From Azospirillum oleiclasticum (GTDB lineage Bacteria; Pseudomonadota; Alphaproteobacteria; Azospirillales; Azospirillaceae): a DNA stretch of 64,000 nucleotides. Each line of letters opens with the position of its first letter. The stretch's first letter is position 1. The stretch lies in assembly GCF_013423485.1 (NCBI RefSeq), contig NZ_JABFFR010000001.1, positions 310,001-374,000 of the forward strand. The letters are read 5' to 3'. Made by a program: the position numbers and the translations under genes. Positions 26,656 to 36,187 of this stretch are shown one piece after another. Under the pieces are notes generated by a model. It had not been told where the DNA came from, did not search any database, and worked only from the letters and a program-made list of their open reading frames with translations.

Positions 26656-28164
26656 ATGCCCTTGGCCCAGCAGCGGGCGGTCGTCGGGGAAAGCCCCAGC
26701 GAGCGAATCGCGGTGATCGACATCGGCTCCAACTCGATCCGGCTCGTGGTGTACGACGGGGTGAAGCGCGCGCCGCTGCCGGTGTTCAACGAGAAGGTGC
26801 TGTGTGGCCTTGGCCGCGGCGTGGCGCGCACCGGTCAGCTCCACCCCGACGGCAAGCGCCAGGCGGTGGAGAACTTGACGCGCTTCCGTCAGCTCGCCGA
26901 CGGGATGCGGGTCGGGCGGATCGACGTGCTGGCGACCGCGGCGGTGCGCGAGGCCGCCGACGGTCCCGCCTTCATCGACGAGGTGGAGCGCACCGCCGGC
27001 CTGACCATCCGGATCGTGGCCGGCGAGGACGAGGCCCGGCTGGCGGCGCTGGGCGTGCTGTCCGGCACCCCGGAGGCGGTCGGCCTCGTCGGTGACATGG
27101 GCGGTGGCAGCCTGGAGCTGGTCCAGGTGGACGCCGGCGGCATGCGCAACCATGTGACGCTGCCGCTTGGACCATTGCGGCTGATGGAGCAGGGGACGAC
27201 CCGGCACAACGCGCTGGTCCGCTACGTGGACCAGCATCTGGAGGAGCGCGGCTGGCTGACCCAGGTCCGCGGCCAGTCCTTCTACCCGGTGGGCGGGAGC
27301 TGGCGGGCGCTTGCCAAGCTGCACATGGAACATGTGAACCACCCCGTCCACATCATCCATCACTACACCATGGCCGCCGTCGACGCGCGGGACTTCGCCG
27401 CGTTCCTGGCGACGCAGAGCAAGTCGTCGCTGGAGAAGATGCCGGGGGGATCGCGCCGGCGCAGCGACACGCTGCCCTACGCCGCGCTGGTGTTCGAGCG
27501 GCTGCTGCGCGCCGCCGGCCCCGCGAGGGTGGTGTTCTCGGCCTATGGCCTGCGGGAAGGGCACATGTTCTCGCTGCTGCCGCCGGAGGAACAGCGGCGC
27601 GACCCGCTGATCGCCGCCTGCACCGATCTGGCGGAGCGGATGGGGCGATCGGGTGGCACGGAAGCGCTGTTCTCCTGGACTGGCGGGCTGTTCGCCGGCG
27701 AGGACGAGGCGATGCGGCGGCTGCGCGAGGCGTCCTGCCATCTGAGCGACATCGCCTGGGCGGAGCATCCCGATTATCGCGCCGAGCTGGCCTACCTGCG
27801 CGTCCTGCGTTTCCCGTTCCCGGGTGTGGACCATGGCGAGCGGGCGTTCCTGGCGCTGGTGGGGCATGCCCGCTACGCCGGATCCTTGGATAGCCCAGGG
27901 CTGCTGCCGGCGCGCGGGATGGTGTCGGAGGGGATGGTGGCGAAGGCGCTGGTCCTCGGGCTGGCGCTGCGGCTGGGCCACACGCTGACCGGCGGTGCTG
28001 CGTCGCTGCTCAGCCGCACGACGCTGAAGCCCGCGGGGGACGACCTGCTGCTGACGCTGCCGGAGGACGGCAGCGTGATGGCCGGGGAGGTGGTGGAGCG
28101 CCGGGTGAACGCATTGGCGGCGGCGCTCAACCGCCGCGGGCGGATCGTCGGGCCGGGGCGCTGA
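26656..28164 (+). CDS. ppx: Exopolyphosphatase / Ppx-GppA phosphatase
   Basis: A 502-residue ASKHA-fold phosphatase that releases phosphate from polyphosphate ends or from pppGpp. VIDIGSNSIRLVVYDG is the N-terminal phosphate-binding loop, ATAAVREAADG and GDMGGGSLEL form the second loop, and IVAGEDEARL holds a catalytic acid region. A C-terminal HD-like helical domain follows. It lies 20 bases after ppk1 on the same strand. The ATG at 26656 adds about 15 unconserved residues, so a later start is possible. Confidence 0.95.
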   Translation: MPLAQQRAVVGESPSERIAVIDIGSNSIRLVVYDGVKRAPLPVFNEKVLCGLGRGVARTGQLHPDGKRQAVENLTRFRQLADGMRVGRIDVLATAAVREAADGPAFIDEVERTAGLTIRIVAGEDEARLAALGVLSGTPEAVGLVGDMGGGSLELVQVDAGGMRNHVTLPLGPLRLMEQGTTRHNALVRYVDQHLEERGWLTQVRGQSFYPVGGSWRALAKLHMEHVNHPVHIIHHYTMAAVDARDFAAFLATQSKSSLEKMPGGSRRRSDTLPYAALVFERLLRAAGPARVVFSAYGLREGHMFSLLPPEEQRRDPLIAACTDLAERMGRSGGTEALFSWTGGLFAGEDEAMRRLREASCHLSDIAWAEHPDYRAELAYLRVLRFPFPGVDHGERAFLALVGHARYAGSLDSPGLLPARGMVSEGMVAKALVLGLALRLGHTLTGGAASLLSRTTLKPAGDDLLLTLPEDGSVMAGEVVERRVNALAAALNRRGRIVGPGR

Positions 28165-28180
28165 CGCGCGGGCGTTCCGT

Positions 28181-28672
28181 TCAGCGGCGGGCGCCGGTGG
28201 CCAGGATGGTGGCGATGCCGGCCCCACCCCGGCCGCTGCGGCCGCCGATGCTGTTCAGGGTCTCGCCGGGCTCGGCCTCGATGCCGGCACCGCGCAGGGC
28301 GGCGATGGCGCCATCCGCGGTCATGCCGAAGGCGGGTGCCGCCGACTCGAGCGTGGCGTTGGAAAGGCTGCGGAACACGACAGCCGGATTGGCGGTGGAA
28401 CTGGTGCCGGTCAGGCCGGTGACGGCGAGGCTCGTGACCATGCTGACCGCGAAGGCGGCGAGCGCCGCGTTGCGCCGGAGATAGCCGAGGAAAGCCTTCC
28501 AGTTGCGGGCGAGGTGCCACAGCGCCACGGCGGAGAAGACGACGCTCAGCCATTCGTGGGAGAAGCGGACGAGCCCCGCGTTCCAGTGCAGCAGCAGCAT
28601 GACCCCGGTCACCGTCGAAACGACGAAGGTCACGATGGTGACGGGTGTGACGATGTCGCGGGTCGGGATCAT
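28181..28672 (-). CDS. DUF4405-type membrane protein
   Basis: A 163-residue protein with three hydrophobic helices (about 8-28, 40-55, 70-92) and histidines HWNAG, SHEW and WHLARNW spaced as in small haem-binding b-type membrane proteins. The first 95 residues fit the DUF4405 family. The C-terminal 70 residues are soluble and Gly/Ala-rich (MTADGAIAALRGAGI, then RSGRGGAGI). Haem binding is inference. The ATG at 28672 has GGAGG upstream. Convergent with ppx, with 16 bases between. Confidence 0.75.
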   Translation of the reverse strand: MIPTRDIVTPVTIVTFVVSTVTGVMLLLHWNAGLVRFSHEWLSVVFSAVALWHLARNWKAFLGYLRRNAALAAFAVSMVTSLAVTGLTGTSSTANPAVVFRSLSNATLESAAPAFGMTADGAIAALRGAGIEAEPGETLNSIGGRSGRGGAGIATILATGARR

Positions 28673-28784
28673 GGGAGCCTCCGGATCGGTCGATGCTGAT
28701 CCGCCGAGCTATAGCTCCACCGGGTAACCGCAGGATGTCCGGGACGCGCCTTTGTGCAACAGAGTGTAACGCGGCGCCCGACCG

Positions 28785-30080
28785 CTACTCTGTCATGCCC
28801 TTGGCGGTGGCGATGGCCTCCCGGACGCTGACGCCCTTGCGCAGGATGTTGTCCACCGCCCGTCCCTGCACCAGCTTGATGCCGGCCTTGTGGGCGTAGA
28901 CCAGGCTCGACACCGTGTCGCAGCGGGCCAGGATGAACTTGCAACGGTCCTGCTCGGCGATCCGGTCGAAGAAGTACTTCTCGAAGGTCGGGTCCATCTC
29001 CAGCATGTCGGGGGACCAGAAGATCTTCGCGTAATTGGCGTTCAGATACTCCAGGTCGAAGTTGGTGACCCAGAAGGGGTTCAAACCGTCCACCGCGATC
29101 TGATAGCGGCGGTCCTGCGCGAACTCGACCACCTCGTTGAACAGGGACAGATTCTCGATCAGGTCGCCCTTGCCGACCTCCAGCACTACCTGTCCGCGGA
29201 AATCGATGGGCAGCCGCTCGTCGAACTTCACGAAGCCGGTGGAAATGACGGTGGAGAGGTTGATGTTGATGCCGATCCGCCGTCCCCGCATGAAGGACAG
29301 CCCGTGGTTCAGCGCCCGCAGCACCGACTGGTCCAAGTTCGCCGTGAAATAGTTGAACAGCCACTTATTCGCGGTGATGTCGTAATCGGGGCAGAGGCGT
29401 TCCTGCAACAGCTTGATCGAGATGTAGAGCTCGAAATACTCCATCTCATCCTCGACCTCGCCGCTGATGTTGCAGATGGCTTGGTTGAAGAGGAAGGGTG
29501 AGAGGTCGAACATCTGCATGGAGCGTTCGAGCTTGCCGAGCTCCTCCAGGGTGATCGGGGGTTTTGTCTCGGCCGATCCGCCGCCGGACTCGCCGCGCTG
29601 CAACTCTTCGATGAAGCGGATGACGTTGATGAAATTCAACGCCAATTCCATGATCGAGTAGAGCGAGTATTCCTTATAGGGGTTGGCTCCGACCAGCGTC
29701 GTCTTGGACAGGAAGACCTGTTCGACCTTCTGGCACACCTCGGTGACGCCGGACAGCTTCAGGCCCTTGTAGAGGACGATCACGTCGCCATTGGAGATGT
29801 TGAAGGATTGCAGGTACGAGGCCTTGCTCCCCAGCTCCTGGATGATCGTGCGGACGATCATCTGGCTGGCCGGGTCCTTGTCCTTCAACAGCGACAGGTG
29901 CATGTGGATGAGCCGCATGCCCTGCAGCTCCGCCTTGGCGGAACGCAGCAGGTTCAGCAGCTTGTCGTTGTCGAACTCCGGCTTGCTGTCCTTGGCGGCA
30001 GCGACCGCGGCCTGCTTCTCCATGGTCGAGAGCCGGACCCGGTCCCTTCCAATCGGTGGCTTGCCACGAAAGCTGCTCAT
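28785..30080 (-). CDS. Degenerate EAL-domain protein, probably non-catalytic
   Basis: A 431-residue cytoplasmic protein. The C-terminal 200 residues keep the shape of an EAL domain: NINLSTVIST for the NLS strand, VVLEVGKGDLIEN for the E-x-T-E strand and GIKLVQGRAVDNIL for the late QG strand. The catalytic motifs are gone: no EAL, DGLNPF instead of DDFG, and CDT where the V-E pair should be. It may bind c-di-GMP or a partner rather than cut it. The N-terminal half (LLRSAKAELQGMRLIHMHL) is unrecognised. Start 30080 (MSSFRG) or GTG 30107 are both possible. It lies downstream of rnd with a 199-base AT-rich gap. Confidence 0.75.
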   Translation of the reverse strand: MSSFRGKPPIGRDRVRLSTMEKQAAVAAAKDSKPEFDNDKLLNLLRSAKAELQGMRLIHMHLSLLKDKDPASQMIVRTIIQELGSKASYLQSFNISNGDVIVLYKGLKLSGVTEVCQKVEQVFLSKTTLVGANPYKEYSLYSIMELALNFINVIRFIEELQRGESGGGSAETKPPITLEELGKLERSMQMFDLSPFLFNQAICNISGEVEDEMEYFELYISIKLLQERLCPDYDITANKWLFNYFTANLDQSVLRALNHGLSFMRGRRIGININLSTVISTGFVKFDERLPIDFRGQVVLEVGKGDLIENLSLFNEVVEFAQDRRYQIAVDGLNPFWVTNFDLEYLNANYAKIFWSPDMLEMDPTFEKYFFDRIAEQDRCKFILARCDTVSSLVYAHKAGIKLVQGRAVDNILRKGVSVREAIATAKGMTE

Positions 30081-30279
30081 TCCTTCAGTCCCCCAGCCGG
30101 GCTTCACGCCTTTGCCGCTTCGGGCGAGACGACCCCGCTCCGGCCGCTGTCATGCCCCCGGAAGGCAAGGACGGCTCTGCGACTCTGATGTTAACGGCAT
30201 GTTTCTTTAAAAATGCCTTAATGCGTAATTAATGTTGAAATGCTGATGTGAAATGAAGCGATTCGACGGATTCGCTGGT

Positions 30280-31446
30280 TCACTCGTCCGTGTCTACGAC
30301 CGTTGGCACCACGCGGACCCGACGATCAACGATTGCAAGCGCGATCCGTCCGTGTTTGAGCGCGAGCGCATCCTTTCCGAACATTTCGCGCCGCCAGCCG
30401 TGAAGCGCCGGCACCGGCGCCTCGTCGTCGGCCGCGATCGCTTCCAGGTCGGCGGCGGACGCCACCAGCCGGCTGGCCACGTGGTTGTCGTCACACGTCA
30501 TCTTCAGCAACACGCGCAGCAGCTCGACGATCGGTTGCAGGCCGGGGGGCGGTTCCTCCCTGGCCTGGAACTTGGGCAGTTCCGCATCCGGAACGTCCAG
30601 ACCCCGCTGCACGGCGGCCAGCACGTCGGCGCCCTGCCAGCCGTCGGCGAAGCTGCGCCCCATGCCGCGGGTGCGGGCGAGGTCCTCCACCGACAGGGGC
30701 GCGTGGGCGGCGATCTCCAGCAACGCTTCGTCCCGCAGCACCCGGTTGCGGGGCTGGTCCCGGCGCTGCGCCTCGCGCTCGCGCCACGCCGCCACCTCCT
30801 TGAGGATCGCCATGAAGCGTGGCTTGGCCGAGCGCGCCTTCAACCGCAACCAGGCGCTGTCCGGATCCACCAGATAGGTGGCGGGGTCCGTCAGCACCGC
30901 CATCTCCTCCTCCAGCCAGGGCTCCCGTCCCGTCCGTTGGAGCCGCCGTCGCAACTTTTCATAGGTTGGCCGGAGGTGGATCACGTCCGAAAGCGCGTAG
31001 GTGAGCTGCCGGTCGGTCAACGGCCGATGCGACCAGTCGGTGAAACGGCTGGACTTGTCGATGCGCGCGTTGGTCAGCTTGGTGACCAGGGTCTCGTAGC
31101 CGACGCTGTCGCCGAAGCCGCAGACCATGGCCGCCACCTGGGTGTCGAACAGCGGGTGCGGCACCGCGCCGGACAGATGGTGGAAGATCTCCACATCCTG
31201 GCGGGCGGCGTGGAAGACCTTCAGGATCGACGGGTCGTTCATCACCTCGAACAGCGGCGACAGGTCCATCCCGTCGGCCAGCGGGTCGATCGCGACCGCA
31301 CCCTTGGGCCCGGCAACCTGCACGAGGCAGAGCTGCGGCCAATAGGTCTTCTCGCGCAGGAATTCCGTATCGACGGCGATGTAGTCGGCTCCGGCCAGGC
31401 TGCGGCAGAAGGCGGCGAGGGTGTCGGTCGAGGTGATCAGAGTCAT
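30280..31446 (-). CDS. rnd: Ribonuclease D
   Basis: A 388-residue 3'-5' exoribonuclease involved in tRNA 3' maturation. The DEDDy exonuclease motifs are IAVDTEFLRE (Asp, Glu), FHAARQDVEIF (Asp) and LTYALSDVIHL (Tyr, Asp). The HRDC nucleic-acid-binding domain follows (QPRNRVLRDEALLEIA). Length fits the family. The ATG at 31446 opens directly with MTLITSTDTLAAFC. It sits between the copper ATPase and the degenerate EAL gene on the same strand, with gaps of 52 and 199 bases. Confidence 0.95.
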   Translation of the reverse strand: MTLITSTDTLAAFCRSLAGADYIAVDTEFLREKTYWPQLCLVQVAGPKGAVAIDPLADGMDLSPLFEVMNDPSILKVFHAARQDVEIFHHLSGAVPHPLFDTQVAAMVCGFGDSVGYETLVTKLTNARIDKSSRFTDWSHRPLTDRQLTYALSDVIHLRPTYEKLRRRLQRTGREPWLEEEMAVLTDPATYLVDPDSAWLRLKARSAKPRFMAILKEVAAWREREAQRRDQPRNRVLRDEALLEIAAHAPLSVEDLARTRGMGRSFADGWQGADVLAAVQRGLDVPDAELPKFQAREEPPPGLQPIVELLRVLLKMTCDDNHVASRLVASAADLEAIAADDEAPVPALHGWRREMFGKDALALKHGRIALAIVDRRVRVVPTVVDTDE

Positions 31447-31498
31447 TCCGGCTTCTTACACGAGCACGGGCCCGCGGGGAAGGCGCCGCGCGCGGCGC

Positions 31499-33940
31499 TC
31501 ATCGCTCCGGCGGTGTCCAGCCGCGCAGCGTCAGCGCGTTCGTCACCACGCTGACGCTCGACAGCGCCATCGCGGCACCGGCCAGCACCGGGCTCAGATA
31601 GCCCAGCGCCGCGAGCGGGATGCCGATGACGTTGTAGGCGAAGGCCCAGAACAGCCCCTGCCGGATCTTGGCGTAGGTCCGGCGCGACACGTCCACGGCG
31701 GCGGCGACCAGCCGCGGGTCGCCGCGCATCAGCGTCACGCCCGCCGTGTGCATCGCCACGTCGGTGCCGGTCGCCATGGCGATCCCGACATCGGCGGCGG
31801 CCAGGGCCGGCGCGTCGTTGATGCCGTCGCCGACCATGGCGACCAGCTTGCCCTCCCGCCTCAGGGTGGCGACCACCTCGGCCTTGTCGGCCGGTAGCAC
31901 CTCAGCGAAGACGCGGTCGATCCCGAGGTCCTTGGCGACCGCATCGGCGGCCCCCCGGCTGTCGCCGGTGACCATCACGGCGTCGATGCCCAGGGCGCGC
32001 AGCCCGACGATGGCGGCACGGGCGCTGTCCTTCACCGTGTCACCGAAGGCGATCAGCCCCAGCGCCCGCGGCTCCGCGCCGGTTTCGGCGAGCCAGGACA
32101 CGGTGCGCCCGGCACCCTCCAGTTCCGCGGCGCGCGTCTCCAGCGCCGGGTCGGACGGGGAACCGGCGGGGAGCATGCGGCGGGCGCCGAGGAGCACCGG
32201 GCGCCCGTCCACCCTGCCGGAGACACCATGTCCGGGCACCGCCCGGAACCCCTCCAGGGTGCCCGTCGCGATGCCGTCCGCCACCGCCCGCTCGCGCACC
32301 GCCCGCGCCAGCGGGTGCTCGCTGCCTTGCTGGAGCGTGGCGGCGAGGCGCAGCACCTCCGCCTCCGTGCCTGCTGCTGCGGCGGTGGCGATGGCGGCGA
32401 CGCGCGGCTTGCCCTCCGTCAAGGTGCCGGTCTTGTCGAAGGCGACGGCGGTCACGGCGTGCGCCCGTTCCAGCGCCTCGGCGTCCTTGATCAGGATGCC
32501 GTGACGGGCGGCTGCCCCGGTGCCGACCATGATGGCGGTGGGGGTGGCGAGGCCCAGTGCGCAGGGGCAGGCGATGACCAGCACCGACACGGCGGTGATC
32601 ACCGACGCCTCCAGCCCCGCCCCGGCCAGCCACCAGCCGGCGAAGGTGGCGAGCGCGATCACCAGCACCACCGGCACGAAGACGGCGCTGACCTTATCGA
32701 CAGTGCGCTGGATGGGCGCCTTGGATGCCTGCGCCCCCTCCACCAGCCGGACGATCTTCGCCAGCATGGTTTCGGCACCCACGGCGGTGGTCTCCACCGC
32801 GAGCAGCCCGTCCACATCGATCGAACCGCCGGTGACCCGTGCCCCCGGCGCCTTTTCCACCGGCAGCGGTTCGCCGGTCAGCATGCTTTCGTCCACGCTG
32901 CCCGTGCCGTCCACCACCACGCCGTCCACCGGGATTCGCTCGCCGGGGCGCACGACGACGACGTCGCCCGTTCGCACACGGTCGATGGGCACCTCCAGCT
33001 CACCGCCGTCGCGGCGCAGCCTCGCGGTGTCCGGCCTCAACCCCATCAGCGCGCGAATGGCTGCGGCGGTCTGCCCCTTGGCCCGTCCCTCCAGCCATTT
33101 GCCGAGCAGAACGAAGGTGATCAGCACCGCCGACGCCTCGAAATAGAGATGCGGCATGCCGTGGCCGTGGTCGGTCAGCAGGGTGTAGACGCTGAGGCTC
33201 CAGGCGGCGCTGGTGCCGAGCGCCACCAGCAGGTCCATGTTGCCGGCACCGGCACGCACCGCCTTCCAGCCCGCCCGGTAGAAGCGCCAGCCCAGCCAGA
33301 ACTGCACCGGCGTTGCCAGCGCGAACTGCGCCCAGCCCGGCAGCATCAGGCCGAGGCCGAGCAGGTCGCCCACCATGCCCAGCACCAGCGGTGCCGACAG
33401 CGCGGCGCCGATCAGCACATGCGTCAACTCGCGCCGGCCGCGCGCCGCGCCCTCATCGGCGGGGGTAACGGTCTGGTCCGCAAGGATCGGGCTGGCGTGG
33501 AATCCGGCGCTCTCCACCACCTCCACCAGCACCGGCGCGTCGATGGCGTGGCCGGTGACATGGGCGCGCTCGGTGGCGAGGTTGACCGCGGCGTCGGTCA
33601 CGCCGGGCACCCGCTTCAACGCCTTCTCCACGCGGCCGACACAGGATGCGCAGGTCATCCCCTCCACCCGCAGGTCGACCTCCACCGTTTCCGGTTCGAA
33701 GCCGGTGGCGGATATTGCCTCGACCACCGCGGCGGTGTCGGGCACCGGTCCGGTGAAGGCGACGCGCGCCCGTTCGGAGGCGAGGTTGACGGACACGTCG
33801 GTCACACCGGCAACCCGGCGGATCGCCTTCTCCACCCGCCCGACGCAGGAGGCGCAGGTCATCCCGCCGATGCCGATGTCGATCTCGGATGCGGGCGAAG
33901 CGGGCGTGGCGGCGGTGTTCCGTGCAGCGGTGGCGGCCAT
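31499..33940 (-). CDS. copA: Copper-exporting P1B-type ATPase
   Basis: An 813-residue inner-membrane Cu(I) pump. Two N-terminal HMA domains each carry GMTCASC. Eight membrane helices are expected. The actuator loop is LTGEPLP, the metal-binding membrane motif is CPC in [12 protein letters not shown], the phosphorylation site is FDKTGT and the hinge is [10 protein letters not shown]. The ATG at 33940 has GGGAG upstream; longer readings cover the hydrolase gene and are shadows. A CueR-type dyad lies 40-60 bases upstream. No copper chaperone or regulator gene is adjacent. Confidence 0.97.
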   Translation of the reverse strand: MAATAARNTAATPASPASEIDIGIGGMTCASCVGRVEKAIRRVAGVTDVSVNLASERARVAFTGPVPDTAAVVEAISATGFEPETVEVDLRVEGMTCASCVGRVEKALKRVPGVTDAAVNLATERAHVTGHAIDAPVLVEVVESAGFHASPILADQTVTPADEGAARGRRELTHVLIGAALSAPLVLGMVGDLLGLGLMLPGWAQFALATPVQFWLGWRFYRAGWKAVRAGAGNMDLLVALGTSAAWSLSVYTLLTDHGHGMPHLYFEASAVLITFVLLGKWLEGRAKGQTAAAIRALMGLRPDTARLRRDGGELEVPIDRVRTGDVVVVRPGERIPVDGVVVDGTGSVDESMLTGEPLPVEKAPGARVTGGSIDVDGLLAVETTAVGAETMLAKIVRLVEGAQASKAPIQRTVDKVSAVFVPVVLVIALATFAGWWLAGAGLEASVITAVSVLVIACPCALGLATPTAIMVGTGAAARHGILIKDAEALERAHAVTAVAFDKTGTLTEGKPRVAAIATAAAAGTEAEVLRLAATLQQGSEHPLARAVRERAVADGIATGTLEGFRAVPGHGVSGRVDGRPVLLGARRMLPAGSPSDPALETRAAELEGAGRTVSWLAETGAEPRALGLIAFGDTVKDSARAAIVGLRALGIDAVMVTGDSRGAADAVAKDLGIDRVFAEVLPADKAEVVATLRREGKLVAMVGDGINDAPALAAADVGIAMATGTDVAMHTAGVTLMRGDPRLVAAAVDVSRRTYAKIRQGLFWAFAYNVIGIPLAALGYLSPVLAGAAMALSSVSVVTNALTLRGWTPPER

Positions 33941-33977
33941 GGTCGGCTCCCGTGGTTCCAGGCTGCCGCAACAGATG

Positions 33978-34002
33978 GGCCTTCCAGTCAAGGGAAGGTC
34001 AA
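33978..34002 (-). promoter_or_regulatory. CueR-type (MerR-family) copper promoter/operator
   Basis: Reading the minus strand, TTGACC (34002-33997) is a good -35. The dyad CCTTCC-7-GGAAGG (33998-33980 read in this direction) fills a spacer of about 19 bases, and CATCTG (33977-33972) is in the -10 position. Long spacer plus central dyad is the arrangement of CueR promoters, which fire only when the regulator binds Cu(I). It lies directly upstream of copA. Confidence 0.8.
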
Positions 34003-34074
34003 GGGGTGATCGTCGCGCGGAACCGGGGTCACCGCGAGCTGTTCTCCGCGGGCCGTGGAGCCGAGGGGGAACGC

Positions 34075-34941
34075 ATGTTCGCCGGATTCCGTCTGGAGAC
34101 GATTGAGCTGCCGGAGGCCAGCCTGCGGGTGCGCCATGGCGGGGCCGGCCCGCCGCTGTTGCTGTTGCACGGTCATCCGCGTACCCACGCCACCTGGCAC
34201 CGGGTGGCGCCCCGCCTCGCCGCGTCGCACACCGTCGTCTGTCCGGACCTGCGCGGCTTCGGCCAGTCTTCCAAGCCAGCCGACACGCCGGACCACGCCG
34301 GGTCATCCAAGCGGGCGAAGGCGCGCGACTGCGTGGCGCTGATGTGCGCTCTCGGCTTCGCGCGCTTCGCGGTCGCGGGGCACGACCGCGGTGCCTACAC
34401 AGCCTTCCGCACCGCCATGGACCATCCGGAGATCGTCAGTCGCCTCGCCGTGCTCGACGCCGTACCCATCGGCGATGCGCTCGCCCGCTGCGACGCCGGA
34501 TTCGCGCGGGCGTGGTGGCACTGGTTCTTCTACGCCCAGCCGGACAAGCCGGAACGGGCCATCCTGGCTGATCCGGACGCGTGGTACGGCGGCACGGCCG
34601 ACGCGATGGGGGAGGAGGCCTACCGCGACTACCGGGCCGCGATCCACGATCCGGCGACCGTCCACGGGATGATGGAGGATTACCGCGCCGGCCTCGGCAT
34701 CGACCGGGCGCACGACGAGGCCGACCGCCGTGCCGGACGGCGGTTGGCCTGTCCGGTGCTGGCCCTGTGGTCGCTCGGCGATGATCTGCCCGATCTCTAC
34801 GGCGATGTGCTGGCGGTGTGGCGGCCGTGGGCGCCGAATCTGCGCGGCCACGGGCTGCCCTGCGGCCACCACATGGCGGAGGAGGCGCCGGAGGCGCTGG
34901 CGGACGCGCTGCGGGCCTTCCTCGCGGAGGAGCGGTCGTAA
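34075..34941 (+). CDS. Alpha/beta hydrolase, haloacetate-dehalogenase-like
   Basis: A 288-residue hydrolase. [19 protein letters not shown] is the oxyanion-hole region, the nucleophile is the Asp in [12 protein letters not shown] and the catalytic histidine is in [25 protein letters not shown] matches the halide-binding His-Trp of fluoroacetate dehalogenases. However, the second Arg that binds the carboxylate there (R in DRGAR) is Tyr here, so the substrate may differ. The ATG at 34075 has GAGGGGGAA upstream. It is divergent from copA and shares its 134-base promoter region. Confidence 0.82.
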   Translation: MFAGFRLETIELPEASLRVRHGGAGPPLLLLHGHPRTHATWHRVAPRLAASHTVVCPDLRGFGQSSKPADTPDHAGSSKRAKARDCVALMCALGFARFAVAGHDRGAYTAFRTAMDHPEIVSRLAVLDAVPIGDALARCDAGFARAWWHWFFYAQPDKPERAILADPDAWYGGTADAMGEEAYRDYRAAIHDPATVHGMMEDYRAGLGIDRAHDEADRRAGRRLACPVLALWSLGDDLPDLYGDVLAVWRPWAPNLRGHGLPCGHHMAEEAPEALADALRAFLAEERS

Positions 34942-35050
34942 CCGCTCGGAGCCCGCCGACGGAGGCGCTTGCGCACCCTTCATCCTTCTTGAAACGCCGA
35001 GGCTGCGGCGCTTGGTCTTGCCGCCCATCGGCGCCGATCCCACCGTGACA

Positions 35051-35064
35051 TGGTATCGTTACCC
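35051..35064. promoter_or_regulatory. Candidate LacI-family operator
   Basis: TGGTATCGTTACCC has GGTA and TACC arms around a central CG, the layout of LacI/GntR-type operators (TG-N-TA-N-CG-N-TA-N-CA). It lies 55 bases before the LacI-family gene at 35119, so autoregulation is likely. There is one mismatch beside the centre. Confidence 0.5.
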
Positions 35065-35118
35065 TTGTAAAGTCGTGCAACCGGACGAGGAACAACCCGG
35101 CAGACGAGCGGAACGGCC

Positions 35119-36177
35119 ATGACGAGCGCAGGAAGCCGGTCCAGAACCCCGCAGGCCAACGCGGACGCCGACGGCACCAATTCGTCCGTGACCATGCGCG
35201 ATGTGGCGCGGCTGGCCGGGGTGGGGACGATCACGGTGTCCCGCGCGCTCCAGCACCCCGACCGGGTGACGGCGGAGACGCGCCGCAAGATCGACGAGGC
35301 CATCGCGGCGCTCGGCTATGTCCCGAACCTCGCGGCGGGCACGCTGCGGTCGAGCAAGAGCCGCATCATCGTGGCGATCGTGCCGACCATGTCGAACTCG
35401 ATCTTCGCCGAAACGCTGCAGGCGATGTCGGACGTGCTGCGCCCGGCCGGCTTCCACCTGCTGATCGGCCACACCGGCTATTCGGCAGCGGAGGAGGAGG
35501 CGCTGGTCGCCGCCTTCCTGGCCCGCCGTCCGGACGGCGTGATCCTGACCGGCTACACCCACACGCCGCGCACGGTGGAACTGCTGAGGCGCGCGCGCAT
35601 CCCCGTCATCGAGATGTGGAACATCGGGCCGGATCCGATCGACACCATCATCGGCATGTCCAGCTACGACGCTTCGCTGGCGATGACGCGTTATCTGATC
35701 CGCAAGGGGTATCGCCGGATCGGCTACATCGGCGGCCTGTTGCAGGACAACGACCGCACCGCGCAGCGGGAGGCCGGCTTCCGCGCCGGGCTGGAGGAGG
35801 CCGGGCGCCCCTTCGACCCGTTGATGATCGTGCGGGCACCCTTCGAGTTCGAAAGCGGCGGCACGGCACTGGGCGACCTGCTGAACCGCATGCCGGATGC
35901 GGACGCGGTGTTCGCAGCCTCGGACATCCTGGCGGTCGGCGTGCTGCTGGAATGCCTCGGCCGCGGCATCGCGGTGCCGGGCCGGTTGGCGGTGGCCGGC
36001 TTCGACGATGCCGGCATCTCCAGCCGCATGACGCCCCCGCTGACCACCATCCGCGTCCCGCGCCGCGCCATCGGCCGGACCATCGCGGAACGCATGCTCG
36101 CCCGCCTCGCCGGGCGGCCGACCGGCGAGCGCATCGTCGATTTGGGCTTCGAGCTGATCGAGCGCGCCAGCGCGTGA
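35119..36177 (+). CDS. LacI-family transcriptional regulator
   Basis: A 352-residue regulator. After a 24-residue polar N-terminal extension, the helix-turn-helix and hinge helix read MRDVARLAGVGTITVSRAL and LGYVPNLAAGTLRS. The periplasmic-binding-protein-like effector domain covers the rest, with IIVAIVPTMSNSIFAETLQ and a typical late VPRRAIGRTIAERML. It is closest in feel to the gluconate (GntR) branch, but no sugar transport or catabolic genes adjoin it. Its targets are probably elsewhere. Convergent with hutC, with 10 bases between. Confidence 0.9.
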   Translation: MTSAGSRSRTPQANADADGTNSSVTMRDVARLAGVGTITVSRALQHPDRVTAETRRKIDEAIAALGYVPNLAAGTLRSSKSRIIVAIVPTMSNSIFAETLQAMSDVLRPAGFHLLIGHTGYSAAEEEALVAAFLARRPDGVILTGYTHTPRTVELLRRARIPVIEMWNIGPDPIDTIIGMSSYDASLAMTRYLIRKGYRRIGYIGGLLQDNDRTAQREAGFRAGLEEAGRPFDPLMIVRAPFEFESGGTALGDLLNRMPDADAVFAASDILAVGVLLECLGRGIAVPGRLAVAGFDDAGISSRMTPPLTTIRVPRRAIGRTIAERMLARLAGRPTGERIVDLGFELIERASA

Positions 36178-36187
36178 CCGGCCGCGG

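Noticed and set aside
30190-30217. GGCAT/ATGCC hairpin in the rnd-EAL gap
   Set aside because: Five-bp stem with a 12-base AT-rich loop is too weak to call a terminator; the patch is more likely promoter-like AT-rich DNA.
33889-34074. N-terminal extension of the alpha/beta hydrolase
   Set aside because: The extension is antisense to the copA start and promoter, and the ATG at 34075 has a strong ribosome-binding site.
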